Origin: Pieris napi
Taxonomy: Eukaryota > Arthropoda > Insecta > Lepidoptera > Pieridae
Assembly (NCBI RefSeq): GCF_905475465.1
Contig: NC_062256.1
Coordinates: 3,729,662-3,793,661, forward strand
Direction of reading: 5' to 3'
Length of the DNA: 64,000 nt
Position numbers and translations under genes: made by a program
In this document: piece after piece, positions 51,031 to 62,425 of the stretch
Numbering within the stretch: the stretch's first letter is position 1
How the letters are laid out: each line of letters opens with the position of its first letter
Notes under the pieces: generated by a model
Databases searched by the model: none
Seen by the model: only the letters and a program-made list of their open reading frames with translations
What the model was told of the DNA's origin: nothing

Positions 51031-52590
51031 TTTTTTTATGATATAGGTTTTTATTGAATTTCATACATAATATTAACTATAAAAATTTCTTTTTAGATAT
51101 AATTAAATTAAAATATAATGTGAGATTAAAAGGTTATTTACAAGTGATTCTATCATTATTCTCAAGCAATAAAGAATGTCAGAGCGTGGGGTCAATAATC
51201 CGTCACTGGGTCAAGCGTGGAAAGGAAGCTCAAGCCTCCGATTGGAGTTCCCCACAAATATATGAAATTCCACGTATTTTAACAATGATTTTGTTTATGG
51301 CACAGTATTGACAAAATATTCTTATTTTAAAATTTATTTAAGAATACAAATATCATCGTGACGTCATTTGAGGAAATTTAGCGTTCTAATTTTGAATTTG
51401 TTCTAAAGAGTTGCTAGTGCAACGCTTTAACGTCCTCAGTATAGACGATATATTTCCGCATTCGAATTTTAAATTTGTAAAAAAGAATTTATTTTATAGC
51501 TTAGTTACATTTTAATTACATATCGTGACGTCACTTTTTCAGCGATATTTTTCACCGTAATCAGTTTATAATGATTCTCTATACGCTTATTTCAGCCTTC
51601 ATGGCGTTATCTAAACTATGAATAATGACATCATGATGTTGATATCTATAAATTGAAATTAACTATAATAGAAATCAATCAAAAGAAAACGTGAATTTAC
51701 TAAATTTTTATAAAAAAAATATTTAGTTAATTTAAGTTAAATAAATGTTTATCAAATCACACTGGTTGGTAGGCAAGTGACAGTCTCACTGACAATATAG
51801 AGCCTTTGCGACCATTTCCTTTAGAACCTCTCCTTGACCTCTATTAAGTACTCCTATTTATAGTACGTTCACGTTTTCGCTTCTAGAACTTTCCAACTGT
51901 CCTAAATCTTATCAGCAATAATAAGAAATATTCCCGGCAAATTGGAGCCCGAGTATATCGAATAAATAATAGATACAACATAAATATAGACGATGAAAAT
52001 GCGTTTTATATGGCATTCGAAAAAAAATAACGTCATAAAGCCGTAAAGGGCATTGCCGTTTAAAAAACCGTAAAATTATAAGATTTATACAGTGTAAAAA
52101 ATATGTTGAGTACGTGCGTCAATGTCATCCTTCTTAACTTTATTTAAAAAAGTTCATATTATGGAAATTAATGGTTCTATGAAATCTATGTTTCAATGTA
52201 ATGAAAATTACATGAAAATATCCGACAAATAACCCTCCAATACCGCGAAACAAAAAACTTAGTTCCAAATTCAAATATTCTTTGAATTCGGAACTACGAT
52301 GATAACAGACAAAGTACTACAAAAATTTGAATTAAGAACGTTTTTGAAACAGTCAAAATTACTTAGCAATCATTTATTTTTCAGTATTTGTTTTATCAAT
52401 GTACGTGACCGATATAATTGGTATATGTAAAGATACAATAAACATTGAGGATTTTAGCGAGAGGCCTTAAGGAGAAATAACTCTTAGAGGACAAGAGAGG
52501 GCGTTCACCTCTCTCTATAAACGTAAGAATTGTATGGACTGGTACTATTTGAATAATTTTTTTTATTCAGTGGCGCTACAAATCCTGATC
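51031..52590. other. Unassigned stretch
   Basis: Two perfect TGACGTCA octamers (51359-51366 and 51526-51533) lie 167 bp apart, both preceded by ATCG. They could be CRE-like sites, but no gene is next to them. The rest is AT-rich without a supported frame. Confidence 0.35.
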
Positions 52591-52594
52591 TATT

Positions 52595-52830
52595 TTATGA
52601 ATAAGGGCGTAGAACGGAAGAGAAGAACTGGCAATAATCTCTCCGCCACTCTTTTTAATCGCCAAGTTTTTTTACACAATGTTTGTAAGGAGCTGCAACC
52701 ATTACACCATGTTCCACATGACATCTCAAGAAATTAATAGTTAATTAATAATAATAAAATAAATAAAAAGAAAGATTTGTCCTCTATCAGCAGGAGGCAT
52801 GGTGAAATAGGAGCACCAAATCAGTGTTCA
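52595..52830 (-). repeat. Dispersed repeat D
   Basis: GGGCGTAGAACGGAAGAGAA, ACACCATGTTCCACATGACA and CCTCTATCAGCAGGAGGCAT. A short SINE A 3' scrap (CAGTGGCGCTACAAATCC) abuts it on the left. Confidence 0.7.
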
Positions 52831-52849
52831 GTAGCGCGACATTTAATGT

Positions 52850-53322
52850 CACCATGATGCCCAGAATCAAGTGTAAAATATTCGGATCCAACGTCAAGTC
52901 TGTGCAGCTCTATGGGTGTGAAACGTGGAAGGTCACCAAAGACATCTCGCACCGACTCCAATCTTCGTCAACTGCTGTCTTCGCCGTATTCTGGGCATCT
53001 ACTGGCCTGAAAAAATCTCTCTTCTCTTCTCAACGAGCAACTTTGGGAGCGCTGCCGAGAAACCCCGATCAGCCAGCAGATCAAACGACGCAAGTGGAAT
53101 TGGATAGGCCATACACTTCGAAGGGATCCCAATAATATTACCAAGCAGGCGCTTGATTGGAACCCGCAAGGAAAGCGGAAACGTGGCCGTCCCAAGCAAA
53201 CCTGGCGCCGTACAGTCGCAGTCGAGGCAAAGAGAGCCGGAAAGACTTGGAGTGAGGTAAAATACGAGGCTCAAGACAGAACGCGATGGAGACTCACTGT
53301 GGACGCCCTCTGCCTCAACTAG
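52850..53322 (+). pseudogene. LINE W: reverse-transcriptase C-terminal region
   Basis: In three frames joined by two frameshifts it reads KCKIFGSNVKSVQLYGCETW, then FVNCCLRRILGIYWPEKIS, then QIKRRKWNWIGHTLRRDPNN, ITKQALDWNPQGKRKRGRPK and QTWRRTVAVEAKRAGKTWSE, ending ...WRLTVDALCLN with TAG at 53320-53322. The SVLLYGCETW...CLRRIL...WxWIGHTLRK...WNPQGKRxRGRPxxTW order is the C-terminal part of non-LTR endonuclease-RT polyproteins widespread in invertebrates. At about 160 codons it is the longest protein remnant by homology. Its GC content is well above the flanks, which suggests a fairly recent insertion. Confidence 0.75.
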
Positions 53323-53721
53323 GGGTTATAGGACATTAAGGCAAGTCAAGTCAAGTCATGATGATGCCCAACCTTCGAAAGGAGATGGCACTTAGAAGAT
53401 ATCTGTTAACGAAATATTATATTAACGTGTAGGACGAACTCTCTTTAACTCTCTTTGTAATGAAAGATAATAAATGGGTCTAAGAATATTAGTCTTTATA
53501 TATACAGATAATATATTAAACCATCCATACTTAGATTGTGTCTGTAATAGAATAACTTGTCAACCAGTAAGGACCGGCTCGCGGAAATCCAGCAAAAAAT
53601 ATCATTGAAATGGTAAGTCAACATAGACTTAGTAACTGTAGTCTACACACGTAATTGTGCCATATATTTTGAAGATGATATAATAATATCAAGAGTCTAG
53701 AGAGCGTACCGCTACCTTAAA

Positions 53722-53760
53722 GGCCGGCAATGCACTTGCAACCCTCCTGGTGTTGGCAAA
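53722..53760 (+). mobile_element. LINE A tail scrap
   Basis: AAAGGCCGGCAATGCACTTG and the next twenty bases. Confidence 0.55.
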
Positions 53761-53767
53761 GGATTTC

Positions 53768-54050
53768 CTCCTGGGTAATTTTTTTACGGATGAAACGCAA
53801 TGATAATATTAGCGTTACGAAGATGTGCAGCGTTTTTGTCGAAGAAAAGGGAGAGAGCGATTGAGACCGATTGAGAGAGAGTGAGCAAGCTCGAACGTAA
53901 ATTCATTAAATTCCTTAATTAAAACACACACATTTTTTTCATCATCATCGATGGATGATGGACGCTGAATTGCGGTAATTTAATAGATCTCATGGCTCGT
54001 GAGTATAGTAAACAGCGTAACATACCAACATTTCGCAACACGATCTGTGC
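53768..54050 (-). mobile_element. Repeat L, copy 2
   Basis: It is the inverted counterpart of 48670-48985: GCGTTACGAAGATGTGCAGC, GTCGAAGAAAAGGGAGAGAG, CATCATCGATGGATGATGGA, GAGTATAGTAAACAGCGTAA. Confidence 0.7.
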
Positions 54051-54257
54051 GTACAAGTATTTGTACGGTAATTAAGGGTATGTCAATATTCTACCGGTCT
54101 TTCAACTCAGGACCTTACCTCGTCAAACATAGTAAAAACTATTTAATTTTATAAAATTTATTTTACGTCTAAAATTTTCCCTATTAATTGTCATATGAAA
54201 ATAATCTTACTGGTAAAAGTAAACTTTGATCATTGTTTTTTTTTATAACAATTAATT

Positions 54258-54300
54258 AATGGCGCTAAAACTTTTTAAGGTCTGGGCCTCAGCTCATTAG
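54258..54300 (-). mobile_element. SINE A 3'-end scrap
   Basis: TGGCGCTAAAACTTTTTAAG GTCTGGGCCTCAG. Confidence 0.55.
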
Positions 54301-54344
54301 TTGATAGCCTGTTTAATACAAAAGGCTATATTAAATGTAATGTG

Positions 54345-54685
54345 TAATTCTTGTGTTTCCTTTTCTTTTGCATTGCATCACATTCGCTGTTCATGAATCT
54401 GTAAGATTAGCTTTTAAGTTTTTAGTTTGTTATTAATATATTTTTTTTTGTATTACTTTAGATTAAGGTTCTATATTTTTTTATATAACATTTGGTTCTG
54501 CACTTCTCGCACTCATCATGTTTCTTTTTTTTAGTTTTTCTCTTTAACTAGGGTTGCCTGGAAGAGATCGCTTATTAGCGATAAGGCCGCCCGTTGCATC
54601 CCTTATAATTTTTATGTATTGTGTTATTTGTGTTTCTTTTATTTTTATTGCAACGAAGTGTAAATAAATAAAAATAAATAAATGT
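54345..54685 (+). mobile_element. LINE N 3' UTR
   Basis: It matches 26860-27105: TTAGATTAAGGTTCT, GTTGCCTGGAAGAGATCGCT and TATTAGCGATAAGGCCGCCC, ending GTGTAAATAAATAAAAATAA. The coding end is not preserved. Confidence 0.7.
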
Positions 54686-54767
54686 ACATATTCTATTCTG
54701 AGGGTTGACAAGCCACACATATTCTATTCTAGCACACTTATACAGAACTTAATAATATTAAGCAGTG

Positions 54768-54955
54768 TTAGCCTTTAGCATGCGACTCTAATCCCTCAGG
54801 TCGTACTTTCGATCCCTGGCTGCCTTAGACCCATAAAGTCGACGGCGTGTACACAGGAGGCATATCACCTAATTGCCTTTTAGATTGACAAATAATCATA
54901 AAACAGAAATCTGAGGCCCAGACCTAAAAAGGTTGTAGCGCCACTTATCTTATAG
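54768..54955 (+). mobile_element. SINE family A with internal deletion
   Basis: Head TTAGCATGCGACTCTAATCC, then TTCGATCCCTGGCTG, a jump to CCCATAAAGTCGACGGCGTG, and the end GAGGCCCAGACCTAAAAAGG. Confidence 0.7.
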
Positions 54956-55754
54956 AATATTCCAACACTTCTAATATAAAAATGCAATTGCTACCGATGA
55001 TGTGAAAAGTCTACAATTTTTTTTACTATTGAGTTTTATGTAATTTCTTTTCGTATTTAAATTTAACAGATAACGATAATAATATTAAAATAAAAAATAA
55101 AAAACCCGAGATGTTACAATCTGTAATCGAACCTGCTGTCTACTAATCAATAGGCAAGTAAGATCAAATGAGTCTTGTACAATGGACACAATATGTATTG
55201 ATAATAAATAATAGAAAGTGTAGCGCATATGGTATACGCGTAGCTGTCCGTTTATGATGGATAGTTAAAAGAAATCTATTTAGAATAACACCTTTAGCAA
55301 TTTTATGCAAAATGTGCAACGCAATGTGCCGATTGAATCTTTTTGTTAGCGTAGTAAGTTTTAACTTTATTTTCTCTGCCAAGATCATCTGTCGATACAA
55401 ATTTAACTACAAATTGGTTCCTTAGAAAGGTTTTTGCAGTTAATTAAATTAATGGGAATGTTTTTAGTAGGACGGTTATATCAACAGCTTTGAGTTGCAA
55501 CAACATTAAAGTTTTATCAGTAATGTTTTTTGGCCCAACAGAATTACCATGCGACCCAACAGATCCGTGTGCAAAGCTAAACAGCAGGTAAGTGTCTATT
55601 CTCCCCTTCCCTAGAAAGGGACTTTATTAACATCAGCTAGGTATGATGGTCTTGGATTCTCCAGCCCGGGGACGTTACTGCGGAAATATCCTCATCATTT
55701 TTACAGTCATCATTTTTATCTTGTGCTACTAATAGTGTCATATTTTTTTTTTTT
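54956..55754. other. Unassigned stretch
   Basis: Nothing recognised. Confidence 0.35.
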
Positions 55755-55992
55755 AAGACAATTCACACCAATTGACCTAGTCCCATGCTAAGCTGATGAA
55801 GCTTGTGTTATGGGTACTAGGCAACGGATATACATACATAGATAGATAGACATATAAATACATATTTAAACACCCAAGACCTAAGCACAACACCAAATGC
55901 TCATCACATCGATGTTCATCTCAGCCGGGGATCAAACCCGGGACCCATGGATTCGCAGTCAGGGGTACTAACCACTAGACCAATGAGTCGTC
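55755..55992 (-). mobile_element. SINE family B, full length
   Basis: The 3' end is on the left (AAGACAATTCACACCAATTG, preceded by a T-run, the complement of the A tail). The B-box complement CCGGGGATCAAACCCGGGAC and head are on the right. Confidence 0.85.
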
Positions 55993-56710
55993 AACGTGAT
56001 TTTGATTCAGCCACCGATTCCTTTGTATCTGTGGTCTAGCAATATTTTTATCGTGCCAAATCTCCGTGAACTACAGGCAAACAATACAAATATATGTACG
56101 AGACATATGTCCCATTTAAATATTCCTTACATTTTCAGTCTTAAAGGTAGCTGGAACCCTAAAATCAACAATTGCGCTCAATTCGTAAATTGTGCGGTCA
56201 CGAAGATAATACAAGTGTTCTGCAAGTCATTTGGCACACGCGCACTAAAGGGTTATGGCATGTGTGCCTTTGTTGCGGTGTAAAGCAATCTGCCAATACA
56301 TTCGTTTGAAGAGTTATAGAATTTTAAAATAAGAACAAAATAGCAAAAAGTTTTATTGCTAATTTTACCTCTTTTGATGATTGATCTTCTTTTGTCTAAA
56401 ATCAAATACTTACGATTATTTCTTTGGAAATCATTTGAATTAAAAGGGCTTTTAGCAATTCTAACTTAAAATCAACAGATAGTAGTTGTATTAGACTTAT
56501 AGAATATGTTTTAGTGCGTCCAGAGCACATAATATAAACCACGCGCAACTTGAAATTGACAGTTTAAAAAAGTTAAATTTCAAGTTTCGAACGACAATCT
56601 TTGTTTTCAATTATACGTGGGTTGAAAAGCACAGTCAGCGAATTAACCATAATATTATTCATTAAAACTCAGTACAAATAGCCGAAAATCTAACAACAGT
56701 AGGTAACTAA
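55993..56710. other. Unassigned stretch
   Basis: The plus frame 55996-56283 (95 codons) has several Cys residues but no motif I recognise, and it begins inside SINE-adjacent sequence. No element found. Confidence 0.35.
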
Positions 56711-58726
56711 TTAGACCAGTGCAGATAGCCTTTAAAATAAATAAAAAGTGAAAAAAATTACAGTAGGATGAAACCCATTAGAAAAGCAGGGGAATATGAT
56801 CAAAATGAAAGGAAAAATAAATTACGGTCGTTCTGAGGTCGGGAAGTGGTCGGGGGGGGAGTTTTAAGGGTAAAAAACGGTTTATCTCGATTTCCGGCAA
56901 AACTAAAAGTCCTATCGAAGAAAGTTGAATGGCAAAGTTGTAGGTAATAAAAAGATCTAAAACTTTTGTATTCACACATTTTTCACATAACCTCAAAATT
57001 TATGTGAAAAATTAAAAAAACTAAGTTTTTGGTTTTTAATTTATAACTTTTACAAAAATATAATTTTTTTAACGAAATTTGGTGAAAACTTACCTTTCTA
57101 TGTCCCAAATACGCTGTAATTTATTTGATTAAAAATATTTATTTGTTCACCTTATTTTGAATTAATATCGAAAAAACACCCTAATTTTCAATCGAAAATT
57201 CTGACGTCAAAATTTCAGCTTTTTTCAAAAAGTTGATGTGCTTTCAGTTCGTTGAAATCTCTACTTTCCTATGGTAAAAAAATATATATATATTACCATA
57301 GTAAATCTTCTCAGAAAACGCAAAAAATCGTATGCAGTAACGCCCAGACCTGTCATCCCCTTCCTTACTTCTCTATGAAATACGAAAATTTTAGCCCATC
57401 TAAAGGCTAAATTTTTTTTTTAGGTCACTCAGGTATATATAAGTTATCTTAAAATAGTAATAAATAGGCATCTGATTATAATTTAAAGAAGATTCATAGA
57501 GAAGTAAGGAAGGGGATGACAGGTCTGGGCGTTACTGCATACGATTTTTTGCGTTTTCTGAGAAGATTTACTATGGTAATATATATATATATTTTTTACC
57601 ATAGGAAAGTAGAGATTTCAACGAACTGAAAGCACAGCAACTTTTTGAAAAAAGCTGAAATTTTGACGTCAGAATTTTCGATTGAAAATTAGGGTGTTTT
57701 TTCGATATTAATACAAAATAAGGTGAACAAATAAATATTTTTAATCAAATAAATTACAGCGTATTTGGGACATAGAAAGGTAAGTTTTCACCAAATTTCG
57801 TTAAAAAAAAATATTTTTGTAAAAGATAAAAATTAAAAACCAAAAACTTGTAGTATAAGATCCCGCTATACAACGACCTTCACCGAGATGCTTATTTAAT
57901 GAAACTTATTTTATATTTAATTTAATATGTCAATAAATATAATCCATATGGGTTGCCTAGCAAATTTCAGTCCAGAGTATGTTTAATGAATATTTAAAAA
58001 AAAAATTTTTTTTTATAATTTGCATGTAGTAAATTTTTTGAACTTTTTTCAATCAATATTTTTAATCAGGGTAGTATTATATATGTATCACTAAAAACTT
58101 CTTTTATACTAAAGATGTATATATACTTTAGTGTCACATAAAAAATATACACATAAATAATTAATTGATTAAAAACAACCTAACGTTTGCATATTCTATG
58201 GGCTTCATACTTTCGATTGGTATAGAATTTATCTAATAATCATACCGGTGAAATGTTTAAAAAAATATTTTTTTTTTAATTAATTAAAAATACTCTGGAC
58301 TGAAATTTGCTAGGCAACCCATATGGATTATATTTATTGACATATTAAATTAAATATAAAATAAGTTTCATTAAATAAGCATCTCGGTGAAGGTCGTTGT
58401 ATAGCGGGATCTTAGACCATTGTTTTTTTGAATTTTTCACATAAATTTTGAGGTTATGTGAAAAGTGTGTGAATACAAAAGTTTTAGATCTTTTTATTAC
58501 CTACAACTTTGCCATTCAACTTTCTTCGATAGGACTTTTAGTTTTGCCGGAAATCGAGATAAACCGTTTTTTACCCTTAAAACTACCCCCCCCCAACCCC
58601 TTCCCGACCTCAGATCGACCGTAATTTATTTTTCCTTTCATTTTGATCATATTCCCCTGCTTTTCTAATGGGTTTCATCCTACTGTAATTTTTTTAGGTT
58701 TCAAAAATTATCGGCACTGGTCTAAA
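56711..58726. mobile_element. Long foldback element, arms about 665 bp
   Basis: It starts TTAGACCAGTGC and ends GCACTGGTCTAA. The left arm, 56711-57379, is repeated in inverted form at 57493-58726 once a 555-bp insertion in the right arm is set aside. Arms share ACAGTAGGATGAAACCCATT, AAACGGTTTATCTCGATTTC, CTTACCTTTCTATGTCCCAA and CCAGACCTGTCATCCCCTTC. The central spacer is 113 bp. The two outermost 45 bases match less well than the rest. No coding frame is conserved across arms. Length and arm symmetry fit a foldback/MITE-like DNA element; superfamily unknown. Confidence 0.85.
57858..58412. mobile_element. Nested mariner-type MITE family M6, 122-bp TIRs
   Basis: 57858-57979 is the inverted repeat of 58291-58412, with no mismatch that I could see. 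It starts AGATCCCGCTATACAACGAC and ends GTTGTATAGCGGGATCT. Direct TA flanks both sides (57856-57857 and 58413-58414). The interior is AT-rich, with no frame. It sits in the right arm of the foldback, so it is the younger insertion. Confidence 0.85.
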
Positions 58727-58989
58727 TATAAAATTCAAGAAAATAACCTATGTATATTTCGGTTTAATATTTTTTTTATTATCCAATATCAATTATTTTT
58801 ACGACTAAGAATTACATGTTATTAATTCCTAACCAATCGTTAAACGTAATTGTTAAGTTATAAAAAATATTTTAGTGACATCCGCTTCAACGCAGATGCA
58901 TTCACAAATTAGTTGACGCGTTGAGCTCTTTTTCTTGTACAACGAGGGAATAATTCTCTTAGAAGATATTTGTTTGATTTTTCTATAAG

Positions 58990-59125
58990 ACAAGTCAGCC
59001 TTTAGTGTCTGACACACGTCTTTGTTTTGATTCTCTGCTTCTCAAATAATATTTTCATCGTACACTCATGGTATAGAGAAAGGAAAATCCATTGGTGCAC
59101 AGAAGAGAATTTTGGACTGACCTCT
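58990..59125 (-). mobile_element. SINE family A, diverged fragment
   Basis: CAGCCTTTAGTGTCTGACAC and AAAATCCATTGGTGCACAG keep the SINE A order with much loss between. Confidence 0.5.
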
Positions 59126-59744
59126 CTCATAAAATACGAAATTTCAAAAATCAGAAAACTATCTATATTTTTAGGCATAGACGAAGAATCTTATGTCAAC
59201 TGTCAACTGAACGTCAGCGGCAAAAAATACATTATTTTTTTGTAGCATTATCCTTGTGACGTAGAATTGAACTCTGTTGGGCTGGGTTTTCTATTAAAAT
59301 TTTAAATTCGTGATCTTCACTACATTGTGTACGACGAAGGAAATATCGTGTATTACTAGTATACCAGACCTAAACATTTATGAAAGCTCGCCAACGCTCG
59401 GCACACTCATATCAATACCAATACTAAAAAAAATCACAAACACTTAAAGGCAAATATACCAAACACATCGATAAAAAATACATCGATTCATAAATAAACT
59501 AAAGTGTCTATTTAGTTTTAATTTTTTGGCTGTGTGCTTGTTTTTCATTGCTAGTTTGAGATTGTGTAAAGTTGTGAAGTCATATTTTTTTGTATATTTT
59601 TAGCATACATGTTGTTTTCGGACTTATAAATAAATAAATTAAAACTACTTTATTCAAATATAAAGTATATTATCGTTTATTTAAACCTAAACATGACAAT
59701 CAAATATACAGTATTTACTTAAATAAACGGCTCAAAAATAAGAG
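59126..59744. other. Unassigned AT-rich stretch
   Basis: Nothing recognised. Confidence 0.35.
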
Positions 59745-60145
59745 TCTTTCCTCCAACTTCGATTTTGTTCCTTTTGGAGTAGAGACCGTGGGGCTCAAGT
59801 GCACATGAGCTAATTAAGTCAAAATTATTTATTCATTTAGGTAACACAATGTACACTTATAAACGTTAATTTACTGCCAGTTCTCAAATCAAGGGCATAG
59901 AACGGAAGAGAAGAACTGGCAATAAATTCTCTGCCACTCTTTTTAATCGCAACCTTTACACCATGTTCCACATGATATCTTAAGTAATTAATAGTTAATT
60001 AATAATATTAAAAAAATAAAAAACAATGATTTATCCTCTATCAGCAGTAGGCATGGTGAAATAGGAGCTTTCCTCGCTCAACGAATAAGTATCGCAATAC
60101 AGCGAGGAGGACCAAATTTATTAAATTTGTTTTAATTTTCTTTTT
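59745..60145 (+). mobile_element. LINE E tail interrupted by repeat D
   Basis: LINE E parts are 59745-59815 (CTCCAACTTCGATTTTGTTC and ACCGTGGGGCTCAAGTGC) and 60066-60145 (CGAATAAGTATCGCAATACA). Between them, 59820-60065 is repeat D on the minus strand (GGTAACACAATGTACACTTA to CAGCAGTAGGCATGGTGAAA). Confidence 0.65.
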
Positions 60146-60785
60146 ATTATATTGTAATTATTTTTATTATTGGTCATCTTGACTATGACCATCTTACTTA
60201 CCGCATTCGGCTAATACAAAAAGGTAAATTATATTAAAGGTAATTAATAATAAATAATTAGTCTATCATATAAATAATAGATACTTAAAAAAAAAAAAAA
60301 AACTTAAAAACGTTAGAATTATAAGGAGCTAACATAAGGCACCTCGCAATCCTTTCCGTGGGAACAACAGCAGATGTGCGTCTAGATCAGCCTTTTTTTC
60401 TAATGCCTTTGACAAGGTGACCATAATTTAGCTAAAAATTGTTTTGGACTCACGATTTAAATAACCCAAGATTGTATCGGCCCACTGAAAATAGTGTAAC
60501 AGCAATTTAAAGCTAATTTGGGCCCATTTTTGGTTAAAGTAATTGTTATTTCTCGTTCCTTTTTTTTTAGTAACATATGTATTAGGTCTCAATCTGAAAA
60601 CTAAATTCGTAAATTTAAAATAATCAAATTCCACGAACACAAATACATATGTAAAGACTTATCAAGTACTCGTATAAGAGAATTTGAGACTTTTAGAAGT
60701 CATAAGTAGTTTAAAACATTTACTGATATGCAACTGACTGACACGGACGGCATCACTACCATGGTTAAAAAACAAATAAAATAAA
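60146..60785. other. Unassigned stretch
   Basis: An A-run of about 15 lies at 60287; nothing else recognised. Confidence 0.35.
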
Positions 60786-61071
60786 TCAGTGGCGCTACAA
60801 CCTCTTTAGGTCTTGGCCTCAGATTTCTGAATCTGTTTCATGATCATTTTTAAATCTAATAGGCAAGTAGGTGATCAGCCTCCAGTGCCATACGCCGTCG
60901 ACTTTTTGGGTCTAAGACATGTCGGTTTCCTCACGATGTTTCCATTACCGTTCGAGCAAATGTGAAATACGCACGTAGGAAGAAAGTCCATTGGTGCACA
61001 GCCAGGGATTGAACCTACGACCTCAGGTATGAGTGTCGCACGCTGAAGCCACTAGGCCAACACTGCTCTAC
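60786..61071 (-). mobile_element. SINE family A, full length
   Basis: TGGCGCTACAACCTCTTTAG at the 3' end and the head GTCGCACGCTGAAGCCACTA GGCCAACACTG on the right. The A-box complement CCACTAGGCCA is intact here. Confidence 0.85.
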
Positions 61072-61794
61072 CAAATACCATTACCATGGTTTAATAATAA
61101 TAATAATGTTTTAGTAAACATTTAATGAATATCAGTACGCCTTTAAACCATGATCGAATATTGTCTCCTGGCATTAAAAATCATGGTCACACGTAAGATT
61201 GATAGTTCATATGATTGATAATACTACGGCAGGAAATCAGTAACTACTTGTCGTTGATACAGTTTTTTTCCAAAATTTATAATTCGAACATCCGGTTACA
61301 AGATACGTGTGAGAGAAAGTTCCTTACTTTTTGTTAGGAAATCTGCGCAAAATAATTTACTAGTTTTTATTTAAAAAAATATTAATAAACGCAAAGACGT
61401 TTTGGAAAACGTTATGAAGAAAGTCTTAGAATGTAATCTAAATGGATTATGGCCATATACCCTATGAAGGGCAGGAAGGGCTCTTAGTAAAAGGCTTTAT
61501 AATGATGTAACGGCAGCTACTAATAAAATTATATTGTGTCCATTGTACAGTAACAGTTCGTCCGTTGCAATTGTCTTAAAGTTAAAAGGGTGCCGAAAGA
61601 AAGTCGAACTTTGTCGGATTGACAATACTGTCTTATCTTTATATGTAGATATAAACTTTTAATATTTTGTATAAGAATGAGATAATATATTTCATTACCT
61701 ATTTTGTATTTTGTTATTTACCTTTGTTGAATAGTGCATATTGAGTAAATAAGTACCCATTCTTTTTACAATTAGGTTTTTTTTTTATATATGT
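61072..61794. other. Unassigned stretch
   Basis: Nothing recognised; a weak K-rich segment at 61380-61450 has no continued frame. Confidence 0.35.
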
Positions 61795-61885
61795 AATAGA
61801 CGACCAAAAAGGGCAGTCTACGCAGCCCATAGACACCCATTTTTAGTGGGTGCGTTGCCGGCCTTTGAGGGAGGAGTAGACTCGC
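61795..61885 (-). repeat. Dispersed repeat I, clean tail
   Basis: CCAAAAAGGGCAGTCTACGC, CCATTTTTAGTGGGTGCGTT and GCCGGCCTTTGAGGGAGGAG. Confidence 0.65.
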
Positions 61886-61976
61886 TTTTTGATTATTTAT
61901 AAATTTAATAAATTTATAAATAATTTATAATAATAATTTATAATTTATAAATTTTAGAAAAGTGTTGGTTTCAGGT

Positions 61977-62425
61977 TTAGCTCGCAACTCTTGTTGACAG
62001 TTTTTTTTTGTTAATTTCATTTGGTCTTAAATGGTCGTGTTTCCCGCGATTAGCGCAAGGACATCTCCTGCGAGATTCGGACCTCGGCTTGGGTCGCTGC
62101 GGGGTGGAAATCGCCTGAAAGGCAGGACGAAAGCTCGCTGGAGTGAGCGAAGTACGAAGTAAAGGTCCACGCCATCTCCTGTGATGGCGGTCTTTTACCC
62201 TAACCTGATTTTGACTATGATTTGCCGCGCGGCTTTTAATGAATTTTGGACACATTGGACTCATACAGTATAGGAAAACATCGTGAGGAAACCAGCCTGC
62301 CTTAGGCATACAATTCGAAGGCGTAAAGGCACAGAGAGCTGAGCACATATTGGCTATTTAGATAATGATCAACAAACAGAAACAGACATCTGAGGTCTAG
62401 AACTCAAAAGGTTTTACCACCATTT
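61977..62425 (+). repeat. GC-rich patch with SINE A-related 3' half
   Basis: 62270-62425 follows the SINE A body order: GGAAAACATCGTGAGGAAAC, a gap, then ATCTGAGGTCTAGAACTCAA. The preceding 62030-62230 is GC-rich and opens a 123-codon minus frame without any recognised domain, probably by composition. Confidence 0.45.

Noticed and set aside
52968..53274. Two overlapping minus frames of 75 and 91 codons
   Set aside because: They are shadows of the LINE W coding strand, which has clear RT C-terminal motifs on plus.
55996..56283. 95-codon plus frame with several Cys residues
   Set aside because: It starts a few bases after SINE B and has no signal peptide or regular Cys spacing that I recognise.
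61890..61960. AT-rich palindrome around TTATAAATTTAATAAATTTATAA
   Set aside because: Low-complexity A/T sequence gives such symmetry readily; no second copy or defined ends.
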